64,000 nt of DNA from assembly GCA_022823465.1 (NCBI GenBank), contig JAJEHX010000010.1, positions 38,891-102,890 of the forward strand, given 5' to 3'. The number at the start of each line of letters is the position of its first letter. Within the stretch, counting starts at the first letter, position 1. The position numbers and the translations under genes were made by a program. Source of the stretch: Candidatus Latescibacterota bacterium (GTDB lineage Bacteria > JAAXHH01). The notes under the pieces were generated by a model, which worked only from the letters and a program-made list of their open reading frames with translations, was not told the DNA's origin and ran no database searches. This document shows positions 1 through 7,902 of the stretch, piece by piece.

Positions 1-175
1 TCAGGGCGAACCCCAGGTCGACCGAGTAGGCTTCCGTAGACAGCGTTCCGTCGGAAGTAAACACAACGGGCATTTCAGACCCGTCCCTGTCAGCCAGAAT
101 GGCGGAAACCAGGCCGGCCACGATCAGGAACGCGGCGAGGATGTAGATGACGTTGAAGCGTGATTTGGTTTCCAT
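1..175 (-). CDS. Membrane-anchored protein, N-terminal fragment
   Basis: An open frame starts with ATG at 175 and runs off the left edge after 58 codons. The first residues (METKSRFNVIY) are followed by a single hydrophobic segment (about residues 9-27, ILAAFLIVAGLVSAILA), then by a polar, apparently exported stretch. This is the layout of a protein with an N-terminal membrane anchor or uncleaved signal. It is divergent from the DUF547 gene to its right. The visible part is too short to assign a family. Confidence 0.55.
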   Translation of the reverse strand, partial: METKSRFNVIYILAAFLIVAGLVSAILADRDGSEMPVVFTSDGTLSTEAYSVDLGFAL

Positions 176-285
176 GATTTCATTCCGCCTTGGAAGGGTG
201 GGGCCGGCCCGCAATCGGTCCGCGGCAGTTAATTTAAGATAGCACGAAAACGCACGCAAGGCAAGGGAATTAGGGGGCGCAGGAG

Positions 286-1104
286 ATGCGGATAACCAGA
301 TGGAATATCCCACGGATTACAAGATGGAATATCGCGCTGATCGTCACGCTGTCGATGATCGTTCCGCAGGCGCTCCTCTTTCCGGGAACCGCGGAACCAC
401 AGGGAGGTGGCCGGGTGGACCACTCCGTGTACGACGGGTTGCTTAAGAAATACGTCGACGACAGGGGCATGATCGACTACCGAACCTGGAAAGCCCGGGA
501 CGTGGGTACGCTCGACGGCTACCTGGATATGCTCAAAGGCGTGGATCCCGACGGGCTCAGGGACCGGAACGAGGTGTTCGCCTTCTGGATCAATGCCTAC
601 AACGCGCTGACCATAAGGGGCATGCTGCACTTCTATCCGACCAGCAGCATCAAGAACCACGTCAGCCTGCTCGGGTACAGCATCTGGAAGGACTACAAGA
701 TCAACATCAGCGGAACGGACTACTCGCTGGACGACATCGAGCACGAGATCCTGCGCAAGATGGACGAACCCCTGGTCCACTTCGCCCTCGTGTGCGCCTC
801 CATAGGATGCCCGCCGCTGATGACGGAAGCGTTCACGGCGGAAGACATGGCGCGTCAGTTGCGGGCGAATACCCTTGTTTTCTTCGCCGATCCCAGTAAG
901 TTCCGTGCCGATCCGGGAAACCGGACCGTGTGGCTCTCACCGATCATGGACTGGTACAAGGACGACTTCGGGAAGAACCGGCGGGAGCGCCTGGACTTCA
1001 TTGCCCCCTACGTCCCGGACGACGCGGCCCGCGCCTTGTTGAGGCAGAAAGACGTGGACGTCGATTACCTGCACTATGACTGGGGGATCAACGAGCAGCG
1101 TTAG
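286..1104 (+). CDS. DUF547 domain-containing exported protein
   Basis: The 272-residue product has an N-terminal hydrophobic segment (about residues 17-33) that looks like a signal or anchor, followed by a DUF547 domain. Recognisable DUF547 blocks are FWINAYNALTIRGMLHFYP (near residue 104) and FALVCASIGCPPL (near 166), the latter with the paired Cys residues and the Ser/Gly/Pro typical of the family. DUF547 has no established activity that I can state; a papain-like fold has been proposed for some members. The N-terminus contains an eight-residue tandem repeat (RITRWNIP/RITRWNIA) produced by a 24-bp duplication, so the start could instead be one of the later codons. No partner gene is obvious; the VTT-domain protein follows 65 bp downstream on the same strand. 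Confidence 0.85.
   Translation: MRITRWNIPRITRWNIALIVTLSMIVPQALLFPGTAEPQGGGRVDHSVYDGLLKKYVDDRGMIDYRTWKARDVGTLDGYLDMLKGVDPDGLRDRNEVFAFWINAYNALTIRGMLHFYPTSSIKNHVSLLGYSIWKDYKINISGTDYSLDDIEHEILRKMDEPLVHFALVCASIGCPPLMTEAFTAEDMARQLRANTLVFFADPSKFRADPGNRTVWLSPIMDWYKDDFGKNRRERLDFIAPYVPDDAARALLRQKDVDVDYLHYDWGINEQR
289..336 (+). repeat. In-frame 24-bp tandem duplication in the DUF547 gene
   Basis: Two adjacent 24-bp units differ at only a few positions and encode RITRWNIP then RITRWNIA, directly before the hydrophobic signal segment. The duplication is in frame, so it lengthens the positively charged n-region without breaking the gene. Confidence 0.8.
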
Positions 1105-1169
1105 GGATCACCTGTAAGCGTTAAGGAAAACCTGAAACGGATTGAATCCATGACGAAACAGTACCACCC

Positions 1170-1928
1170 GTGCGCCAGTTAGAAAACGGTGAAGAAGACA
1201 GGCAGGTAGACGGCCGATCAAGGCCGGTCGCCAGGCTGGCCGTCCTGCTGGCGGTCGCCTTTTCCGGCTTTCTGGCCTATTCCTTCACGCCCCTGGGCGA
1301 GTATCTCCAGCCTCTTGCGATGGAGGGGTTCTTCGAATCCATCAAGGGGTTCTGGTGGGCGCCCCTGGTGTTCATCGGCCTCTACGTAGTCCTCACGGTG
1401 CTGGGGGTGCCGATGGTGATCCTGACCTTCTTCTCGGGGTTCACCTTCGGCGTCATGTACGGCACGCTCTACGTGCTGATCGGCGCGAATCTTGGCGCCA
1501 ACCTCGCCTTCGATCTGGCCCGGTACCTGGGCCGCGATTTCATATCACGCCACATCAGGGGTCCCTTCGACCGGATCGACCGGCAACTGCGGAACCAGGG
1601 CTTCCTGCGCATGCTCCAGCTCCGGCTGATCCCGGTCATCCCCTTCAACCTCCTCAACTTCGCCGCCGGGCTCTCCGGCATTCGAAAACTGCACTACATG
1701 CTGGGAACCGCGATCGGCATCACGCCCGCGACGTTCATCTACGTCTACACGGCGGCGTCCCTGATGCAGGTCTACATGGCCGGCGCCGAACTGGATGAGA
1801 TCGCCCGCGCCGCCCTCCGCTCCTCGGCGTTCACCAACCTGGGCATCGCCCTCGCCCTGCTGATTGCCATCTCCCTGACCCCGGTGGTCTACCGGAAGCT
1901 GAGAGGGAAAGCGCGGCAATCCCCGTGA
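1170..1928 (+). CDS. VTT/DedA-like (TVP38/TMEM64 family) membrane protein
   Basis: A 252-residue integral membrane protein with a VTT (SNARE-associated, DedA superfamily) domain at about residues 65-200. Segments seen are LVFIGLYVVLTVLGVPMVIL, FSGFTFGVMYGTLYVLIGAN, and the signature stretch PVIPFNLLNFAAGLSGI followed by GTAIGITPATFIYVY. Members of this superfamily act in membrane lipid homeostasis, including proposed lipid scrambling or undecaprenyl-phosphate transport; the specific substrate here is unknown. The start used is GTG at 1170. An ATG at 1150 opens a different frame that stops after ten codons, and the first in-frame ATG is much further in, inside the conserved domain. Confidence 0.85.
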   Translation: MRQLENGEEDRQVDGRSRPVARLAVLLAVAFSGFLAYSFTPLGEYLQPLAMEGFFESIKGFWWAPLVFIGLYVVLTVLGVPMVILTFFSGFTFGVMYGTLYVLIGANLGANLAFDLARYLGRDFISRHIRGPFDRIDRQLRNQGFLRMLQLRLIPVIPFNLLNFAAGLSGIRKLHYMLGTAIGITPATFIYVYTAASLMQVYMAGAELDEIARAALRSSAFTNLGIALALLIAISLTPVVYRKLRGKARQSP

Positions 1929-2011
1929 GCGCGTAAGCGCAGCCTGCAGGTGAAGAACGGCAGTAGTTCCTTGCCGACGCCCTCTTTTACTTTCCGAGGG
2001 CATCGCCCACC

Positions 2012-3397
2012 TCAAGAATCTCCGAACCGGATAGAGAAGATATCGGCGTCCGCCAGTACGAAGCGCAGGCGGACCGGCACGCCGTTGAGGCGGGACAGGT
2101 CGCCGGATCCCTTCCAGGCGACCGGGGCGTCGAGGTCGTCACCGAACAGCGGATCCAGGTCGGATGCGGCGAAACCTTCCAGGGCGCGGCCCTCCATATC
2201 CTGGATCTCCACGGACACACTGCCCACGGCCGACGTCGCGTAGTTGAGAAAGAGCGTCGAACCCGTAAAGGTCAGGGGTTTGGTGACCAGTTCGCCGCCG
2301 TGATATCCCGCACGGACGGATGCGAAGCCATGGGGGCGGACGGTCACCCGGCGCACGCCGTTCGTGTCCCAGCCGTAGTGTTCGGCTACGTACATCGACC
2401 ATTCGTCCGGCGCGGTCGGTATGATCCCCGCGGCCGGCGTCTGGTTGCGGTGCGTCCAGTTGCGCTTCTCCGGACCCGGGCGCAGCCAGGCGTCCATGAA
2501 GGTCCGGTCCCAGTGGACGCCGTCCCGGCTCGACATGAACACCGCGTCGGAGACCCCTCCGCCCGGGTAATCCATGCCCTCGATGTCTTTCGTCCGTTCC
2601 GGCACGAACCGCATGGGGAAGGAAAGCAGGATGTGTTCCGCGCCTGGGCAGAGCGTGGTGGCGTTGGTGTAGAAATGCTCGAAGGGGACGCCCTCGCCGT
2701 ACACGTGGTGTTCAGGCGTGGTCCAGTTGATGAAATCGTCCGAGATGCAGCTCTGAATGGCGCGGACCCCGACGCCGACGTCCCCCGTCTGTTCGAAGTA
2801 CCGGCTGAAGATGCGGTAGCACCCCGCATGGCCATCCCACATGGGCACGTTCACCGAATCGAAGGCGCCTGTGATGGCGAGGGGGCCGTCCTGTACCGGT
2901 TTCCAGGTCAGCCCGTCGGAAGAAGTAAAGCCGAAGAGACTGTCCCTGCCTTCGCCACCGACGGCCTTGAAACGCTGATCAGGCGCCGCCGCCGGATTGC
3001 CGTCCAGGAAGACGCAGAAGTTGTGGGCCTCGGAGCCCCGGATGAGGATATTGTTGTCCGTCGACCCCTCCGCCTCCACCAGACCCAGGCCGGGCCGCTC
3101 GAAATGGATGCCGTCGTCGCTGACCAGCAGGTTCGCCGTCTGCGTTTGCGCCCAACCCTCGGGCAAATCCTCGTGTTTACCCGTGGGATGGTAGCCGCGG
3201 TAATACACCATGATCTTGCCGTCGGCCTGTACCAGGTTGTAGCACCCCGTACAGGCGTTCTCCAGCGGTTCAATGACGCGGAAGACCGTCTCCTTCCGGA
3301 CCGGCTCGTGGAGGTGAAGCGTGGCGCGTGAAAGGCTGTCGATCAGGTAGGAGTCTACAAACAGTTCGCGGCGTGATCCCAAGTCGATGGGGTTCAT
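2012..3397 (-). CDS. Glycosidase-like five-bladed beta-propeller protein (GH32/GH43-like)
   Basis: A 461-residue protein without a clear signal peptide. The opening (GSRRELFVDSYLID) and repeated blocks such as KIMVYYRGYH, LLVSDDGIHFERP and VFMSSRDGVHWDR are typical of cytosolic proteins from environmental bacteria related to the GH32/GH43/GH62 beta-propeller clan, in which each blade contains an S-x-D-G-x-x-W-like strand. A hydrolase acting on a plant or algal oligosaccharide is plausible, but I cannot place the catalytic acids with certainty. The C-terminal 100 residues (from about 360) look like an added beta-sandwich. It is the last gene before the defence island and has the G+C-rich codon use of the host. 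Confidence 0.6.
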   Translation of the reverse strand: MNPIDLGSRRELFVDSYLIDSLSRATLHLHEPVRKETVFRVIEPLENACTGCYNLVQADGKIMVYYRGYHPTGKHEDLPEGWAQTQTANLLVSDDGIHFERPGLGLVEAEGSTDNNILIRGSEAHNFCVFLDGNPAAAPDQRFKAVGGEGRDSLFGFTSSDGLTWKPVQDGPLAITGAFDSVNVPMWDGHAGCYRIFSRYFEQTGDVGVGVRAIQSCISDDFINWTTPEHHVYGEGVPFEHFYTNATTLCPGAEHILLSFPMRFVPERTKDIEGMDYPGGGVSDAVFMSSRDGVHWDRTFMDAWLRPGPEKRNWTHRNQTPAAGIIPTAPDEWSMYVAEHYGWDTNGVRRVTVRPHGFASVRAGYHGGELVTKPLTFTGSTLFLNYATSAVGSVSVEIQDMEGRALEGFAASDLDPLFGDDLDAPVAWKGSGDLSRLNGVPVRLRFVLADADIFSIRFGDS

Positions 3398-3446
3398 GGG
3401 GAGTCCTTTTGTGGGTTGGGGGTGCTGGCGGTCTTATGACGACTAA

Positions 3447-3914
3447 CTAACGCGCCGTCAGGTAAGATTCCCGGAAGTGATTGAAGTTTATCACATTCAT
3501 TCCACGTTCACTAATGGCAAGGTAGAGTTCAAGATCCGCCGTTATTGACAATGAGACTTGCTCTGAAGTTTGTATAAAGCCGGAATCGGTGACACCGAAT
3601 CTCAGGTAGTTTGGAAACCCAAATATCAACTCTTTGTTAACATGCGATTCGTGGGCGTTCCCGCAATATGTGGCCAGGCAATGAAGCAAAGCCCGCGCCT
3701 TTACGCGGTCTGTTTGCTTCAAAAGATTCGAAGTCTCTGCCAAACTATGAGAAGTTACCCAAAACTCACGAAATGTCGCTAGCCGACTCGTTAGTTCGTC
3801 GTAGTCACGAGGTATGAACGATTTTGTACGTTTGTGTTTGCGGATTATGTTCCTGTCTGTAGCGCCTACAACCAGAAGAACCAGCAGGCTCGTATCAACA
3901 AGCACACTATTCAT
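3447..3914 (-). CDS. PIN-domain-like ribonuclease (putative toxin)
   Basis: The 155-residue protein begins MNSVLVDTSLLVLLVVG, the first beta strand of a PIN domain with the metal-binding Asp at residue 7. Other candidate acidic residues are in SLAETSNLL (about 58) and SLSITADLELYLA (about 127), giving the usual D-E-D pattern of VapC-like Mg-dependent RNases, although the fold is more divergent than VapC. Its ATG lies inside the end of the upstream gene (8-nt overlap), so the two are translationally coupled, as in toxin-antitoxin or effector-regulator pairs. It is the last gene of the long minus-strand block. Base composition is more A+T-rich than its neighbours, suggesting transfer. Confidence 0.6.
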   Translation of the reverse strand: MNSVLVDTSLLVLLVVGATDRNIIRKHKRTKSFIPRDYDELTSRLATFREFWVTSHSLAETSNLLKQTDRVKARALLHCLATYCGNAHESHVNKELIFGFPNYLRFGVTDSGFIQTSEQVSLSITADLELYLAISERGMNVINFNHFRESYLTAR

Positions 3915-4200
3915 GAACCCCTACTTCTCTTATCTTGATTGCAGTAACCTGCCCATCACAGTCACGCACTACCACGGTCTTGTAAGTTCTACCTGAGGGT
4001 CTTTCGGACATATCTGCGAAAGTGCCGATCAAACTTTTAGGGGGGAAATCCCAACTACGCGCAAATCCAACAGTCACGTTCCACTGAGAATTCAGCTCAT
4101 CATATTCAACTTCTTCTAGGCCAATATGAGATACATTCTCAGCCGAATATATATCTGAAACGTAGTTCAGAGCAGTCCTTATCGCTTCTTTTACTTCCAT
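3907..4200 (-). CDS. Small uncharacterised protein paired with PIN RNase (paralogue 1)
   Basis: A 97-residue acidic protein without membrane segment or cysteine cluster. It is strikingly similar to the 108-residue protein at the other end of the island: both share VKEA near the start, then SHIGLEEVEYDE, NSQWNVTVGFAR and WDFP, and end with RTYK-V-RD-VTA-KIR. I know such small proteins as conserved hypotheticals but know no function. The predicted fold is alpha followed by a small beta sheet. It overlaps the PIN-domain gene by 8 nt, which makes an antitoxin or regulator of that RNase the simplest hypothesis. The ribosome-binding region (GAGGTAACCA before ATG) is identical to that of the second copy, pointing to duplication of a whole unit. 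Confidence 0.7.
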   Translation of the reverse strand: MEVKEAIRTALNYVSDIYSAENVSHIGLEEVEYDELNSQWNVTVGFARSWDFPPKSLIGTFADMSERPSGRTYKTVVVRDCDGQVTAIKIREVGVHE

Positions 4201-4207
4201 TGGTTAC

Positions 4208-4250
4208 CTCAAGGACTTAGTCGATCAGTCATCTCAAGGGCTTAGTCGAC
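4208..4250. repeat. 25-bp direct repeat upstream of the PIN pair
   Basis: A 25-bp unit beginning CTCAAGGACTTAGTCGA is followed directly by a second, incomplete copy beginning CTCAAGGGCTTAGTCGA. It lies just upstream of the small-protein/PIN gene pair. It may be a chance tandem duplication like others in this window, or a pair of binding sites; nothing else is seen between here and the end of the AddA-like gene. Confidence 0.55.
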
Positions 4251-4401
4251 TTTGTATTAGATTTCTCGTAAATAATCGGTGTTCAGAGCGCAGCGCACCC
4301 AATACCTGGTTAGATGTACTAGTCGTTCCATCCAAGGTGCACTGTAAATATCCACTGAACCAGCTCAGTTATCAATCTCTGTATACCGCCGCCAACGGTA
4401 T

Positions 4402-7400
4402 TCACCTCTCATCCCCCTCATCCCCCCACTCCCTCCAGCCCTGCAGCAACGGGAAATACAGCCCGAGGGTAATGGGCCGGGAATCCATGGTCCGGATCAG
4501 GCTCGCGTAGCGTTTCAACTGGTCGCGGTATCGCTCTCGTTCGTTGTCGAGGAATCCTTCCAGGTCTCCTCCTGTATGGGCGCTCGTTTTGTAATCGATG
4601 ATCCAGCGCCTGCCGTTGTCCACGAAGGTCCGGTCCAGGATGGACTGCCGGAACCTGCCCTCTACCATCGTCGATAGCCTGAACTCCCTCTCATCGCTTT
4701 CGTGACGCGACAGGATCCATCGGCCGCGCTTGTCGTCGATGGTATTCGTCAGGGCCGATACCGTACGGAAGACCGCCTCGTCGAGTTTGTCGCCGTCCAG
4801 TCCCTCCCGCCTGAGCGCGGTATGGATGATCTCCTCGCTGAAGTCCATGCGATCCGGTACACGCATCCGCCGGAGCATCTCGTGCACGACGATCCCCACG
4901 CGCCGCTGAAGTTCACTCGCCCATTCGAAGGTTGGATGGTGTGTCTCGGAGTCTCTAGTCTCGACCGGCTGATGCCGCGGATCCAGATCGATATCTTCGG
5001 GCAGGGGCAGGGGATTCCAGTCCGCGGGCAGGCGCCTGAGCGGGACGCCGCGGAGCTTTTCGTCTACTGCATCGTCTTCTTCCTCATGCTCTGATTGATC
5101 CGTTTGATGCTCCGTCTCTCTGCGCGCGTTCCACGCCGCCTCGAATTCCGGTTCGATCGTGTTCCATACTTCCGCTAATAAAGTACGGGGATCGGGGGCC
5201 TTTATGGACTCATCATCGGAATCCAGGTTGGTGTGTCCCAGCAGATGCAGGCACTTACGGGCCCGCGTCGTCGCCACGTACAGAAGGCGGGTTCGTTCAT
5301 GCGCCCGTTTCTTGGCGTTCATGCCCTGCAGACTCCCGTACAGGGGATCCCTGTCTCCGCCGACGCCGGGTATCGGCGCCAGCAGCAGGCGGGATTTATC
5401 GCCTTCCATGTACTCGCGCCACAACAGCAACTGCTGCTCTTCCGGTCGCGTGCGGCGGCCCAGGCCCGGTAGAATCACCGTGTCGAACTCCAGCCCCTTG
5501 GCCTTGTGGATCGTCATCAACTGCAGGTTCGCGCTGGCTTCAACGTCGGCCCCCGCGAAAAGGCGGCTGACGTCTTCGGCGAACTTCCTCTCGTTCGGGA
5601 TGCCCAAGCCGTCCTGCACTTTTTCCAGGAGATCCAGGTAGGCCGCGGCGTCTTCGAGCTCCGTCCTGTTCTCCAGGCAGGCCGGACCGCCCAGCGCGGT
5701 CCAGACGCCTTCCACCAGCCTGCGCAGGGGCAGCCTGCCCCGCTTCTCGAACGCGTCGCCGAGGACGGGAATCATGCGGCCAATGCGCGCCCGGCCGTCG
5801 GGAGACAGCCCTTCCTGCCGATCGGGGTCCCGAAGCAGATCCCAGACGGCCCGCGGGTTTTCGCCGCCGGCCAGCGCCTCGAGATCCGCGAGCGTGAGTC
5901 CGCACCATGGCGCCCGCAGGATCGACAGCCAGGCCAGGCGGTTGCCCGTGTGCACGAGGGCCTGGGTGAGCGCCACCAGGTCCTGCACCACCGGACGCTC
6001 GCCCAGAGCGTCGATCTCCACGGCGCGGAACTTCCTCCCGTTCCGGTGGAGTGCGGAGACGATACCGAAGAGGTGATTGCGGGCCAGGACCAGCACGGTG
6101 ATGGTCTCCTCCGGCCACTTCGCATGGGTCTCGTCGATGATCTCGACGACACGTTCGGCCTCGGCTTCGTGATCCGCTCCCAGGAACGGATGTACGCGTA
6201 CGGCACTGTCGGGATTTGTGTCCTTGAATGCCTCGGCGGGTTTGTACGTCACCGCTCCGGTGAGTACGTCCTCGGTGTCGGGGAACGCCTCGCCCAACGC
6301 GCCGTTCACCCATCCCACGATGGCCGGGAAGGAACGGAAATTGACCGACAGCGTGAGGGGGGTCAGTTCGATGGCGCCGATCCCGTTCTTCCGGGCCTGC
6401 AGGAAGAGTCCCACCTCCGCCTCGCGGAAGCCGTAGATCGACTGCATCGGATCGCCGACCAGGAACAGCGTCCGGCCATCTCCGGGCTGCCAGTCCCTGA
6501 TGAGCCGGCAGAGCAGGTCATACTGGCTCTGGGACGTGTCTTGGAACTCGTCGATCAGCAGATGCCGGATCTGGCAGTCGAGCGCATGGGCCAGGTCGGT
6601 CGGCGCCGAGTCCGTCCCCAGGGCGGTTCGCGCTCCGATCGCGATCTCCGTGAAATCCACGCACCCTTCTTCCTGGAACACCCGCCGCAGTTGGTCGACG
6701 GCCAGCGGCAACAGGAGCATCAGGGCGTTCAGGATTTCCCACTGTGTCTCCTCGAAACGCGGCAGGGGCAGGGAACGTAACGCGTGCAATGAAGCGATGG
6801 CGTCGTCGTCCAGTTCGATGTCGGCAAGCCGTGCTTTGGCGTCGCGTCCGGCAGCGTCTGCGGGAAATCCCTGTCTCTTCGTGACACTCTTTCGCCTTGA
6901 CCCCTGCGCGGTAAGGAACATCTCGGCGAGTCCCAGCCAGGCAGGCAGCGAATCTGCCGAGGCATCGGGGAAGGACTGGAGATTGAAACAGGTGTCCAGG
7001 GCGGTCGTCTGGCCGGTCGTCTGGCCGTCTGCAAGGATTTCGTTCCGAAGATTACCGGCCGCGAAGCGGGCGAGTTCCACGGCCTCTGCACGGTACCCCG
7101 CGGGGAATGCCGCATCGGCCGCCTGCAAAGCGCCTTCGACAACCCGCCGGATCGTAGCCTCTAGTTCGGCCCGCAGCGCGTCGGGGTTGGGTGCCGGGTC
7201 CGGGTTGGGCACCTTATCTGGCCCGGGCGCTGTTACGGACCCAGGTGCCGGATCGGGCCCGGGCGCCCTCTCACCGGCCACATGCCGCATCCACTGGTCC
7301 CGGCTCCCCAGCATGATGCTCAACAACCGCTCGATCCTTCCGACGTAATTGTCCAGGTGCGCCAGCAGTTTGGACAGCGCTTCAGACACATTGTCGGGCG

Positions 7401-7902
7401 TTTCCTCCGTATCCAGGGAGGCAACCGTCAGGCGGGCCGCGCGGTCATACAGATACCCGGCATCGTCGATGGGCTGCCGCGCCGCGCCCATGCGGGAAAC
7501 CCAGGGCATCTGCCGGACCAGCATGGCGCAAAGGGAGTCGATGGTCTGGATCCGAAGACGCGACGGGTGTTCGGCCAGGTGCCAGTTCAACCTGTTGTTT
7601 CGTTCCAGGGCGTCCCGGGCGATCTGCCAGGTGTGCTTTTCATGGGGGGTCGAGGGCTGTGACCCGGCGGCGCGCTGCAGGGCGGCGATGATCCGGTGGC
7701 GCATTTCGGCGGCCGCCTTTCGCGTAAAGGTAATGGCGACGACGGCCTCGGGCCGGTCCACCCGGGCAAGCAGGGTCAGGAACCGCCGGATCAGCAACTC
7801 GGTCTTCCCGGACCCCGCGGGCGCCTGCACGATGAAGGACCGGGTGGGGTCGAGCGCCCGCAGACGCTGTTCCCAGTCCGGCATGAGGTCAGTCATCGCC
7901 AT
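4402..7902 (-). CDS. AddA-like UvrD-type helicase/nuclease
   Basis: A 1166-residue superfamily-1A helicase with a C-terminal PD-(D/E)XK nuclease. Helicase motifs appear in order: Walker A QAPAGSGKTELLIRRF (about 26-41), Ia TFTRKAAAEMR, II LIDEFQDTSQSQYD, III LVGDPMQSIYGFREA, IV LSVNFRS, V LMTIHKAKGLEFDTVILP and VI LLYVATTRARK. The nuclease motif WIIDYKTSAH lies near residue 1115. With the adjacent gene it should form a two-subunit AddAB/RecBCD-type machine that resects double-strand ends for recombination. A Pro/Asp-rich low-complexity linker (about residues 215-245) is unusual. It overlaps the upstream AddB-like gene by 14 nt. Composition matches the host genome rather than the island. Confidence 0.9.
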   Translation of the reverse strand: MAMTDLMPDWEQRLRALDPTRSFIVQAPAGSGKTELLIRRFLTLLARVDRPEAVVAITFTRKAAAEMRHRIIAALQRAAGSQPSTPHEKHTWQIARDALERNNRLNWHLAEHPSRLRIQTIDSLCAMLVRQMPWVSRMGAARQPIDDAGYLYDRAARLTVASLDTEETPDNVSEALSKLLAHLDNYVGRIERLLSIMLGSRDQWMRHVAGERAPGPDPAPGSVTAPGPDKVPNPDPAPNPDALRAELEATIRRVVEGALQAADAAFPAGYRAEAVELARFAAGNLRNEILADGQTTGQTTALDTCFNLQSFPDASADSLPAWLGLAEMFLTAQGSRRKSVTKRQGFPADAAGRDAKARLADIELDDDAIASLHALRSLPLPRFEETQWEILNALMLLLPLAVDQLRRVFQEEGCVDFTEIAIGARTALGTDSAPTDLAHALDCQIRHLLIDEFQDTSQSQYDLLCRLIRDWQPGDGRTLFLVGDPMQSIYGFREAEVGLFLQARKNGIGAIELTPLTLSVNFRSFPAIVGWVNGALGEAFPDTEDVLTGAVTYKPAEAFKDTNPDSAVRVHPFLGADHEAEAERVVEIIDETHAKWPEETITVLVLARNHLFGIVSALHRNGRKFRAVEIDALGERPVVQDLVALTQALVHTGNRLAWLSILRAPWCGLTLADLEALAGGENPRAVWDLLRDPDRQEGLSPDGRARIGRMIPVLGDAFEKRGRLPLRRLVEGVWTALGGPACLENRTELEDAAAYLDLLEKVQDGLGIPNERKFAEDVSRLFAGADVEASANLQLMTIHKAKGLEFDTVILPGLGRRTRPEEQQLLLWREYMEGDKSRLLLAPIPGVGGDRDPLYGSLQGMNAKKRAHERTRLLYVATTRARKCLHLLGHTNLDSDDESIKAPDPRTLLAEVWNTIEPEFEAAWNARRETEHQTDQSEHEEEDDAVDEKLRGVPLRRLPADWNPLPLPEDIDLDPRHQPVETRDSETHHPTFEWASELQRRVGIVVHEMLRRMRVPDRMDFSEEIIHTALRREGLDGDKLDEAVFRTVSALTNTIDDKRGRWILSRHESDEREFRLSTMVEGRFRQSILDRTFVDNGRRWIIDYKTSAHTGGDLEGFLDNERERYRDQLKRYASLIRTMDSRPITLGLYFPLLQGWREWGDEGDER

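Noticed and set aside
3398..3446. tRNA or integrase attachment site at the island edge
   Set aside because: No tRNA-like cloverleaf, no integrase gene and no direct repeat matching the other edge near 26.4 kb, apart from the paralogous gene leaders.
4383..4401. Terminator hairpin after the AddA-like gene
   Set aside because: There is a 6-bp stem (ATACCG/CGGTAT) but no T-run follows in the direction of transcription.
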